From CAIYTF01 sp963664845 (GTDB lineage: Bacteria; Bacteroidota; Ignavibacteria; Ignavibacteriales; Ignavibacteriaceae), in contig OY761615.1 of NCBI GenBank assembly GCA_963664845.1, positions 1,798,001-1,862,000 on the forward strand: a stretch of 64,000 nucleotides of DNA, read 5' to 3'. The notes beneath the pieces were generated by a model. It was not told where the DNA came from. It made no database searches and saw nothing but the letters and a program-made list of their open reading frames with translations. This document shows, one piece after another, positions 57,484 through 64,000 of the stretch. Position 1 is the first letter of the stretch. Every line of letters begins with the position of its first letter. Made by a program: the position numbers and the translations under genes.

Positions 57484-59586
57484 TTAACCAAGTAATAATC
57501 CAACCCGGTAAACGGCAAACGTAAACCCATATGCCAAAAGCGTCATATAGCCAAATTGAAATGCCGGCCACTTCCAGCCATTCGTTTCGCGCCGCATCAC
57601 GGCAACCGTTGACATGCATTGCATGGATAACGCGTAGTAAACCATAATACAGATTGCAGTCAGCAGCGTGAACGTATGTGCACCGGTTACCGGATCAACA
57701 TCATCCTGCATGTGCTGACGAATTGAAACAGAACCATCACCTGCATCCGCGTCGTTAATGTTATAGATAGTTCCCATAGTGCTCACAAAAACTTCCCGCT
57801 GCAAAAGCGACGTCACCAGCCCTATGCCAATTTTCCAGTCAAAGCCGAGCGGTTTAATTACAGGCTCAATGAAACGGCCGGCCTGCCCCGCGAAACTGTG
57901 CCTGATATGCTCCGACGGGGTTGCACCCTCGTTTCGCGGATAGGTGGCCAGAAACCAGAGCACAATTGATACGCCCAGGATTATGGTACCTGCGCGCTGC
58001 AGAAACAACACCCCTCTCTCCCACATCTGCATAAGAATTGATTTGAAGTCCGGCATTTTATAGGGTGGAAGTTCCATAATAAACGTTGGTGTTTCACTTT
58101 TAAGCAGTGTCTTTTTAAACAGCCATGCCATTGCCATTGCCACCACCAATCCAAGCAAATAGATAGAAACGAACGTAAGCGCCGGAAGACTGAGTATACC
58201 AAACACTTTTTGGTTGGGAATGAATGCGGCTATCATAAGTGCGTAAACCGGCAGACGGGCGCTGCAGCTCACCAGAGGTGCCACAAGCATTGTCACCAGC
58301 CGGTCCTTTCTGCTTTCAATTGTCCGCGTTGCCATTATGCCGGGGATTGCGCATGCGAACGAACTCAACATCGGTATGAACGACTTTCCGTGCAGCCCCA
58401 CTTTGCTCATCAGACGGTCCATTATGAAAGCTGCACGTGCCATATAGCCGGTGTCTTCCAGCAAGCCGATGAAGAGAAACAAAAACAGAATCTGTGGCAG
58501 AAAGATGACAACTGCACCAACACCGGCCAGCCCGCCATTCACAATCAAATCCTGCAGATCACCTTTTGGCATAAGCTGCGTTATCTGCACGCCTATAAAA
58601 TCGAATGCCGAAGAGATGAGCTCCATGGGGATCTGTGCCCAACTGAAAATCGCCTGAAAGATCACCGTCATGAGACCGATGAATACCACAAAGCCCCATA
58701 CTTTATGGGTCAGTATCCTGTCAATCCGGTCGCTGAAAGATACAGAGCCATCCGGGTTGTTTACCACTGCTTCGTCGCATACTTTTTTTATCCACTCGTA
58801 GCGCGATTCAATAAACACCGTTTCACAATCAATGCCATGCGAGCTCAGATTCATATGGTCTTTCATTACATGTGCAATTATCTCCGGTGCAATGCGTGGG
58901 GAATGACTGTCCAGGTTGTTCGGAGAGGATAGCAAAGTAACCGTCTCGTGAAAAGCCAGTGGTTCCGAAAGGTTCAGCTTCAGGAGCATATCATTTAATT
59001 CATTGTACTCTTCCAATAACACTCCCTGCATCTCCCATTCCCTGGCCCTGGTCGAGGGCACCACTTCACCGTTGATTGCCGCTTTTAATTCCCCTATTCC
59101 ACTACCCTTACTGCCAACGGTGGCAATTACCTGTATACCCAGTTCCTTTGAGAGTTTACTGCTGTCGATATGTACTCCCTGTTTTTCCGCGGCATCAACC
59201 ATATTTAGCACAAGTATCGTTGGTATCTGGAGATCGATGATCTGGCTTACCATATAGAGATTACGCTCGATGTTAGCCGCATCAACCACGCAAATCACCA
59301 TGTCCGGCGAGTACATGCCGTCCAACCTGCCGAGCAGCACGTCGGCTGCAATTTTCTCATCAGGCGCGTTGGCATTCAGGCTATAGGTGCCGGGCAGATC
59401 AAGAAGGGTTGCTTCGCTGCCATCGGCAAACGTAATGGTGCCTTCTTTTTTTTCTACCGTTACTCCCGGATAGTTGGCAACTTTTTGACGCAGGCCCGTC
59501 AGCCGGTTAAAAATGGTTGTTTTGCCGCAATTGGGGTTTCCGATGATGGCTATCCGGCGGGGCGATACTAAAACAGACTTTTCCAT
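57484..59586 (-). CDS. feoB: Ferrous iron transport protein FeoB
   Basis: An inner-membrane iron(II) transporter of 700 residues with a cytosolic GTPase. G1 is GNPNCGKTTIFN (about 17-28), the G2/Feo-specific segment follows (KVANYPGVTVEKKEG), G3 is DLPGTYSL and G4 NMVD. The membrane part contains two gate-type repeats with SCSARLPVYALMIAAFIP and the late segment SLLQREVFVSTMG. It is somewhat short of the roughly 770 of E. coli, with a trimmed C-terminus. feoA lies 6 bases upstream. Confidence 0.97.
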   Translation of the reverse strand: MEKSVLVSPRRIAIIGNPNCGKTTIFNRLTGLRQKVANYPGVTVEKKEGTITFADGSEATLLDLPGTYSLNANAPDEKIAADVLLGRLDGMYSPDMVICVVDAANIERNLYMVSQIIDLQIPTILVLNMVDAAEKQGVHIDSSKLSKELGIQVIATVGSKGSGIGELKAAINGEVVPSTRAREWEMQGVLLEEYNELNDMLLKLNLSEPLAFHETVTLLSSPNNLDSHSPRIAPEIIAHVMKDHMNLSSHGIDCETVFIESRYEWIKKVCDEAVVNNPDGSVSFSDRIDRILTHKVWGFVVFIGLMTVIFQAIFSWAQIPMELISSAFDFIGVQITQLMPKGDLQDLIVNGGLAGVGAVVIFLPQILFLFLFIGLLEDTGYMARAAFIMDRLMSKVGLHGKSFIPMLSSFACAIPGIMATRTIESRKDRLVTMLVAPLVSCSARLPVYALMIAAFIPNQKVFGILSLPALTFVSIYLLGLVVAMAMAWLFKKTLLKSETPTFIMELPPYKMPDFKSILMQMWERGVLFLQRAGTIILGVSIVLWFLATYPRNEGATPSEHIRHSFAGQAGRFIEPVIKPLGFDWKIGIGLVTSLLQREVFVSTMGTIYNINDADAGDGSVSIRQHMQDDVDPVTGAHTFTLLTAICIMVYYALSMQCMSTVAVMRRETNGWKWPAFQFGYMTLLAYGFTFAVYRVGLLLG

Positions 59587-59592
59587 TAGAGT

Positions 59593-59835
59593 TTATGCCC
59601 TTTTCAGGTTCAGCATAATTGATCTTGCTTCTTCGCGTCGAAGAGATAGCCGGTATCCGCGAAGCGCAATTTCAATAGGGTCGCCCATGGGGGCAAAGCG
59701 GATCACCTTAACAAGCGTTCCTTTAGTTAATCCCATTTCCAGCAGACGCTGACGAACATTAGACGTTGAGGAAGCAATATCCTCAATTGTGCCATTTTCG
59801 CCAATTTTGAGCGTATCCAGTGATTTCTGAGTCAT
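59593..59835 (-). CDS. feoA: Ferrous iron transport protein FeoA
   Basis: An 80-residue SH3-like protein that works with FeoB. Typical segments are LKIGENGTIEDI, RQRLLEMGLTKGTLVKVIRFAPMGDPIEIALRGYRLSLRREEA. It is the first gene of feoA-feoB-FeoB-associated. The 213-bp gap upstream is AT-rich (TTATTTAGATTAAGTCTTAATAA before the gene) and may hold an iron-responsive operator, but I could not fit a clear Fur or DtxR box. Confidence 0.96.
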   Translation of the reverse strand: MTQKSLDTLKIGENGTIEDIASSTSNVRQRLLEMGLTKGTLVKVIRFAPMGDPIEIALRGYRLSLRREEARSIMLNLKRA

Positions 59836-60048
59836 GACCTTACCAAATTTTATTCTTATTAAGACTTAATCTAAATAATAATAAGGATAAATGCAAGATG
59901 GGGAAGAAAAAACTTTGGTTTTGCATATTTTAGTGAAAATTATGGTTTCTTGGTACGCGGATAGCATATTTTTGCCGAAATAGGCTATCACACATAATTA
60001 CCATGGTGGAGAGTAAGCCCTGCGCTTCAAAAGCAAACAGGGTGAGGT

Positions 60049-60756
60049 TTAATTCCTTAGGCTATTTGCTTTACCCCATAATATATCTTCCGCAATCTGA
60101 TTCAAGTCCTCTGCAATACAGGTATAATCAACCGGTTGGATCCATTTGATCTTGTCAAGGATATCCATCGGAACAGACTTTATCATATTGTATAAAATAT
60201 CGATCTCAAGTCCAGCCTCTTTTGTTTTTGCATCAGCCAAAATATTCCGCCAATTGAATTTTTTGTTTTTGCTGATTATCCAAATATCAGCAACATCTTT
60301 GGGTTCAAATCTCGATAACGCTGCAATTTTGTTTGACAGAATATTTTCCCAGGAATCAATAAGACCCAGGGAATTACTAATCTCATTGTTCCCAAAATGC
60401 GCTGAAACATCATTTATCAGATCGATCTTTAATTCGGTATCCGAATCAGAAACAGAATATACCCAAAACTGAGAAAGGTCCTTAAATCTGCGGGTTTTAT
60501 CGGTGATCAATCTGATGTCATTATTGTTTTCAGCCTCCGATAACGTTTGGTAAACACGGGTTACATGATCAGGATAATTACTGTCCGCATTAACAAACAG
60601 ATCAATATCGTCAGAATAACGATGATTAAAGTAGTGTCGGCTGAGAGCGGTACCACCGGTTAGATAAAAAGGTGTGTTTAATTTTTTGATAATATGCATC
60701 ACCCCATCCTGTAAAGGATACAGTTTCTCCTGATACCACTTTTCGTAGGAATTCAT
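60049..60756 (-). CDS. AbiEii/AbiGii-like nucleotidyltransferase
   Basis: A 235-residue protein of the nucleotidyltransferase AbiEii toxin family. The active-site strand reads FYLTGGTALSRHYFNHRYSDDIDLF (GG...(x)...DDID), a third acidic position is in LKIDLIND, and the C-terminal part includes ILSNKIAALSRFEPKDVADIW, a diagnostic AbiEii helix. The gene overlaps its upstream partner by 131 bases. AbiEii proteins act as toxins in type IV-like abortive infection systems, but the partner here is not the usual AbiEi winged-helix antitoxin. Confidence 0.85.
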   Translation of the reverse strand: MNSYEKWYQEKLYPLQDGVMHIIKKLNTPFYLTGGTALSRHYFNHRYSDDIDLFVNADSNYPDHVTRVYQTLSEAENNNDIRLITDKTRRFKDLSQFWVYSVSDSDTELKIDLINDVSAHFGNNEISNSLGLIDSWENILSNKIAALSRFEPKDVADIWIISKNKKFNWRNILADAKTKEAGLEIDILYNMIKSVPMDILDKIKWIQPVDYTCIAEDLNQIAEDILWGKANSLRN

Positions 60757-61030
60757 ATCTCTCTCTCAATTCTTCAAATCTGATTTTAGCAATTACCGCC
60801 GGGGTTAACAATTCCCGAATCTGCTCTTTGGTGAGCAGGGAAATAATATCCATCCAGTTCAGTCGCTCCAGCATCCTGAGAAATATTCTTTCCCTGGTAA
60901 AAAAAACATTCCCAAGAGATTTTGAACCATGAAGAATGGCTAAAAGCTCGGTCGGATCGATGTTATAATCCCAATAGAGGGATTTGAGCAATTTTTCCTG
61001 CCCGGTTCGTACGTTTTCGGGTGAAATCAT
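60626..61030 (-). CDS. Partner protein of the AbiEii-like nucleotidyltransferase
   Basis: A 134-codon frame. Residues 1-90 look like a real helical protein (SPENVRTGQEKLLKSLYWDY, NVFFTRERIFLRMLERLNWMD, LLTKEQIRELLTPAVIAKIR). The last 43 codons lie inside the nucleotidyltransferase gene in another frame and have an odd composition. Either the overlap is real or the frame once ended near the next gene's ATG. I infer a cognate antitoxin or regulator from the coupling alone; no DNA-binding motif is seen. Confidence 0.68.
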   Translation of the reverse strand: MISPENVRTGQEKLLKSLYWDYNIDPTELLAILHGSKSLGNVFFTRERIFLRMLERLNWMDIISLLTKEQIRELLTPAVIAKIRFEELRERYEFLRKVVSGETVSFTGWGDAYYQKIKHTFLSNRWYRSQPTLL

Positions 61031-61145
61031 GCCCTTAACTTATCAAATTACCCCATATAAGAAAAACAATAATTTTTCCTCTGTATATCAAAATCTTTCT
61101 GTAAATTAACAGTCCGTTTTTTATCAATTTATTTTTAGGGCACGT

Positions 61146-62327
61146 ATGAACTTAGCAGAGAAAATTCACCAGCGCGCACGAGAGCTGGGACAATATACCG
61201 CGGAAAATCTTTCACGCATCGTGAAAATCAGATCGATGAGCGCACAGGAAAAAGATGTAGCCGCTGAAATAGTGAAAATGATGCAGGAAGCCGGTTTTGA
61301 CGAAGCACGCCTTGATGGCATCGGAAGCGTTGTCGGCAGAATCGGGAACGGAAAAAAGATTATTGCAATTGACGGACACATCGATACCGTCGACACCGGA
61401 ACCCTCAAAAACTGGGATCGCGATCCGTTCTCAGGCGATATAGCCGATGGCTTCGTTCACGGCAGAGGAACCGTCGATCAAAAAGGCGGCGTTGCAGCTT
61501 TTATCACCGCCGGAAGGATCATTAAAGAACTTGGCCTGGAAAATGATGTAACTGTCTATTTTACCGGCACCGTTATGGAAGAAGACTGCGACGGGCTCTG
61601 CTGGAAATATCTTGTTGAAGAAGAAAAAATTCGTCCTGATGTCGTTATCATCACCGAACCCACCGACTGCAAAGTCTACCGCGGACACCGCGGCAGAATG
61701 GAAATTGAAGCTTCCTTCTTTGGCGTTTCGGCACACGGCTCAGCTCCTGAACGCGGCAAAAACGCAATCTATATGGGCTCACGCGCCTGCCTCGAAATTG
61801 AAAAATTAAACGAACGTCTTCAGGGCGACCCGTTCCTGGGCAAAGGCTCAGCCGCTTTGTCGGAATTCGTTTCCGGAAGCCCTTCACTTTGTGCTGTTGC
61901 TGACTATGCCAAAATCCACGTGGACAGACGCCTTACCAAGGGCGAGGACAAAGAACTTGCCGTCCGCCAAATTCAGGCAGTGGTTGAACCGGATGCAAAA
62001 GTTGAAATTCTGCAATACGAGCAGGAAGCATATACCGGTAAAGTTTATGGAATGGAAAAATATTATCCTACCTGGGTAATGGATGAATCAACACCCGTTG
62101 TTCAAACCGGCATTAAAACCTATACCGATCTTTTTGACAAGGCTCCGGTAGTAGATAAATGGACCTTCTCAACTAATGGTGTTATGACCTGCGGTATGTA
62201 TAAGATACCTACCATCGGATTTGGACCTGGCAATGAAATCTATGCTCATGCCCCCAACGAAAAAACACCAATTGAAGATTTGATCAAAGCATCTGCATTC
62301 TACGCTTATTTCGCGCAGATTTGGTAA
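61146..62327 (+). CDS. ygeY: M20-family hydrolase, YgeY type
   Basis: A 393-residue metallo-hydrolase of the M20 peptidase/deacylase family, closest in features to YgeY, an enzyme linked to selenium-dependent purine catabolism. Metal-site regions are AIDGHIDTVDTG, GRGTVDQKGGVAAFI and VMEEDCDGLCW, and a late His lies in NEIYAHAPNEKTPI. The sequence SLCAVADYAKIHVDRRLTKGE is typical of the lid domain. It lies 191 bases upstream of ygeW, so the two probably act in one pathway. Confidence 0.9.
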   Translation: MNLAEKIHQRARELGQYTAENLSRIVKIRSMSAQEKDVAAEIVKMMQEAGFDEARLDGIGSVVGRIGNGKKIIAIDGHIDTVDTGTLKNWDRDPFSGDIADGFVHGRGTVDQKGGVAAFITAGRIIKELGLENDVTVYFTGTVMEEDCDGLCWKYLVEEEKIRPDVVIITEPTDCKVYRGHRGRMEIEASFFGVSAHGSAPERGKNAIYMGSRACLEIEKLNERLQGDPFLGKGSAALSEFVSGSPSLCAVADYAKIHVDRRLTKGEDKELAVRQIQAVVEPDAKVEILQYEQEAYTGKVYGMEKYYPTWVMDESTPVVQTGIKTYTDLFDKAPVVDKWTFSTNGVMTCGMYKIPTIGFGPGNEIYAHAPNEKTPIEDLIKASAFYAYFAQIW

Positions 62328-62518
62328 GCAAAAATTTCGGGTTATCGCCGGATAAAAAACCGGCTTTGCACTCCCGGACGACAATTTCACTTCACGTGGA
62401 TGCACGATAACAGTCGTCTGAGGATAGTCCCATAGGGATGAGTGCAAACATAACCCTCTATGTATGAGATACTACATAAACTATTTATAAACTTGTAAAA
62501 CTTAAATAAGGAATTCAC

Positions 62519-63529
62519 ATGGTTTCAAACCTCAAAGGCAGACATTTTATTACCGAAGACACCTGGACCAAACAGGAGTTGGACACCGTTTTCGAGACGG
62601 CATTCGATCTGAAAAGAAAATTTGCAATGGGCGAACCTACCCGCCTTCTGCCGGACAAAACACTGTTCGCCATTTTCTTTGAACAATCGACCCGTACCCG
62701 TAACTCCATGGAAGCCGGCATGACTCAGCTCGGCGGACATGCCCATGATCTGACCACAGATAAAATGCAGATAACCCACGGTGAAGTTGCAAAAGACACG
62801 GCTATTATCCTCTCCCGCATGGGACACGGAATTGCCTGTCGTAACTGCTTCTACGGAACCGGTTTGAAATACCTGGAAGAAATGGCAAAATACTCCAGCC
62901 GACCCGTTATGTCGTTGCAGGATGATGTCTATCACCCATTCCAGGGCCTTGCAGACATGATGACCATCTTTGAACATTTCGACAAAAACCCCAAGAAACT
63001 GAAAGTGACTATTAGCTGGGCATATGCGGAAACCCACTCCAAACCGCTTTCTGTTCCGCAGACACAGATTTTATTATTCCCCCGTTACGGAATTGATGTT
63101 ACCGTTGCCAACCCCAAAGAATTCCCGTTGAGCAAAGACATCATTGAGCGCGCAAAACGTAATGCCGAAGTAGGCGGCGGAAGTGTCCGCTTCACCAACG
63201 ATATGGACGCGGCATTTGAAGATGCAGACGTAGTCATCCCCAAAAACTGGGGTGGTTTCGGTGCATACAGTGTTGAAGATTACCTGGCAAACGAAGATGC
63301 CTGCAAAGCAGAAATGAAATCCAACCTGTCGAAATACAAGAGCTGGATCTGCGACGACAAGCGCATTAAACTTGCGTCAAAGCACGTGAAACTTATGCAC
63401 GCTCTTCCCGCAGACAGAGGCCGCGAAGTTACCGATGAGATCCTGGACAATCCCAATATTTCTATCGTGTTCGACGAAGCAGAAAACCGCCTCCACACCG
63501 CAAAAGCCATTATGGCATTGACGATGTAA
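62519..63529 (+). CDS. ygeW: Knotted carbamoyltransferase YgeW
   Basis: A 336-residue member of the aspartate/ornithine carbamoyltransferase superfamily. The carbamoyl-phosphate motif is FEQSTRTRNSMEAGM, and the second-substrate side has HPFQGLADMMTI. The segment SWAYAETHSKPLSVPQTQILLFPRYG and the tail VKLMHALPADRGREVTDEI mark the YgeW group, whose substrate has been unclear. An AAGGAA ribosome site lies 7 bases before the ATG. The other genes of the E. coli yge cluster are not in view. Confidence 0.92.
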   Translation: MVSNLKGRHFITEDTWTKQELDTVFETAFDLKRKFAMGEPTRLLPDKTLFAIFFEQSTRTRNSMEAGMTQLGGHAHDLTTDKMQITHGEVAKDTAIILSRMGHGIACRNCFYGTGLKYLEEMAKYSSRPVMSLQDDVYHPFQGLADMMTIFEHFDKNPKKLKVTISWAYAETHSKPLSVPQTQILLFPRYGIDVTVANPKEFPLSKDIIERAKRNAEVGGGSVRFTNDMDAAFEDADVVIPKNWGGFGAYSVEDYLANEDACKAEMKSNLSKYKSWICDDKRIKLASKHVKLMHALPADRGREVTDEILDNPNISIVFDEAENRLHTAKAIMALTM

Positions 63530-63556
63530 TCGGGTCTGTTCTGTTCCTTATTTTAT

Positions 63557-63590
63557 GGCTGCTCCAATACTGATGGGGCAGCCTTCTTTT
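63557..63590 (+). terminator. Intrinsic terminator of ygeW
   Basis: GGCTGCTCC, loop AATACTGAT, GGGGCAGCC form a 9-bp stem followed by TTCTTTT, 28 bases after the ygeW stop. Confidence 0.88.
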
Positions 63591-63741
63591 ATTCGCTCCC
63601 AATCAGAACCGCACAACCTGCTTCCATAATTTTGTTATTTAACAAAACCCCTTGTTATTTCAAAAAATGACCGCTGTTTTTGCTCAAAAACGCACTTTTC
63701 TGAAAACCAAATTCTTCATTTTTGAGCCATTTTCGCATAAA

Positions 63742-63837
63742 TTCACCGAATATTATGATACTCGGTGAATCGTTTCACTGAATATTATATTTATTTGTGA
63801 ATTAATTCACTGTATAGTATATTTGTTGGTGAATTAA
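63742..63837. repeat. Three tandem 32-bp repeats ahead of the ATPase gene
   Basis: Units start at 63742, 63774 and 63806, exactly 32 bases apart. Each begins TTCACYG and ends GTGAATY, so each unit is an imperfect inverted repeat (TTCAC...GTGAA), with a conserved ATAKTATRWT middle. They end 29 bases before the ATG of the ATPase and would suit operator sites for its own regulation. Confidence 0.8.
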
Positions 63838-63866
63838 ATTCTTTTTTATAAACAGCAAATCGCACC

Positions 63867-64000
63867 ATGATTAACCGTCATTTGAGCAAAGAAATACAAA
63901 AACGATTAGAGACCAGAAAGGCAATCATCCTCTTTGGCCCTCGCCAGGTAGGGAAGACTACCCTTATCAGGGAGTTGCTAGACAACTTCGCAGGGAAATC
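63867..64000 (+). CDS. AAA ATPase of the DUF4143 type, 5' part
   Basis: Cut by the window end; 44 codons are visible. MINRHLSKEIQKRLETRKAI is followed by a Walker A loop (LFGPRQVGKTTLIREL), the standard opening of AAA_14/DUF4143 ATPases. Family members are widespread in anaerobes and thermophiles, often in multiple copies, with unsettled function. The start is supported by the family N-terminus; a ribosome site is not obvious. Confidence 0.85.
   Translation, partial: MINRHLSKEIQKRLETRKAIILFGPRQVGKTTLIRELLDNFAGK

Noticed and set aside
59836..60048. Fur or DtxR box upstream of feoA
   Set aside because: AT-rich near-palindromes such as TTAGATTAAGTCTTAA are present, but none fits a known consensus well enough to call.
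63742..63837. Possible CRISPR array from the 32-bp period
   Set aside because: The repeats are tandem without spacers and diverge along their length.

Overview
The window looks like chromosomal DNA from a free-living, Gram-negative member of the FCB group (Bacteroidota, Chlorobiota, Ignavibacteria and relatives). This is an inference. Several secreted proteins end in a type IX secretion (T9SS) sorting domain with the NYPNPFNPST motif. There is also a FISUMP-domain protein, and MurE carries the diaminopimelate-type DNPR motif. Strong Shine-Dalgarno sites (for example AGGAGG before one hsp20 gene) argue against classical Bacteroidia and fit an Ignavibacteria-like lineage better.

Region 1 (1-14960) is one compact division and cell wall (dcw) operon on the + strand: rsmH (partial), ftsL, ftsI, murE, murF, mraY, murD, ftsW, murG, murC, ftsQ, ftsA, ftsZ. 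Most junctions overlap or nearly touch. murB and ddl are not in the cluster. Region 2 (14961-22332) holds mostly minus-strand housekeeping genes: a CPXCG zinc-ribbon protein, a rhodanese, a YyaL-type thioredoxin-domain protein, YbaK, GpsA, PlsY and a pair of Hsp20 chaperones.

Region 3 (22333-41602) is rich in secreted proteins and in gene decay. It holds a T9SS-exported AGE-epimerase-like protein, a small DUF5522 protein, a frameshifted antitoxin remnant, a FISUMP protein, a frameshifted lysine-rich secreted protein, and a large TPR/DUF3857/transglutaminase-like gene cut in two by a complete IS630-family element. These are followed by a FrnE-type oxidoreductase, a 2019-residue modular T9SS protein with eight SdrD-B-like repeats, and a secreted MBL-fold hydrolase.

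Region 4 (41603-44803) is a small accessory patch: a RelE/ParE-type toxin-antitoxin pair, a lipoprotein, and a nucleotidyltransferase with a small partner protein. It is bounded by tRNA-Glu(UUC) and by degenerate copies of the tRNA end. Region 5 (44892-52352) returns to housekeeping genes (def, mdh, a GT39-like glycosyltransferase, glutathione peroxidase, a TPR lipoprotein, a DUF58 protein, mnmA) and includes a MITE-like inverted-repeat element.

Region 6 (52353-61030) holds a truncated RepA-like ATPase next to iteron-like repeats, a second MITE-like copy, a metalloprotease pseudogene with its secreted neighbour, an OprB-like porin, the feoA-feoB iron(II) uptake genes with a FeoB-associated Cys-rich protein, and an AbiEii-like nucleotidyltransferase with an overlapping partner. 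The window ends with a ygeY-ygeW pair and the start of a DUF4143-type ATPase preceded by three 32-bp repeats.

I found no rRNA and no CRISPR array. The best candidates for under-described systems are the two nucleotidyltransferase gene pairs, the repeat-preceded ATPase, and the MITE-like element.
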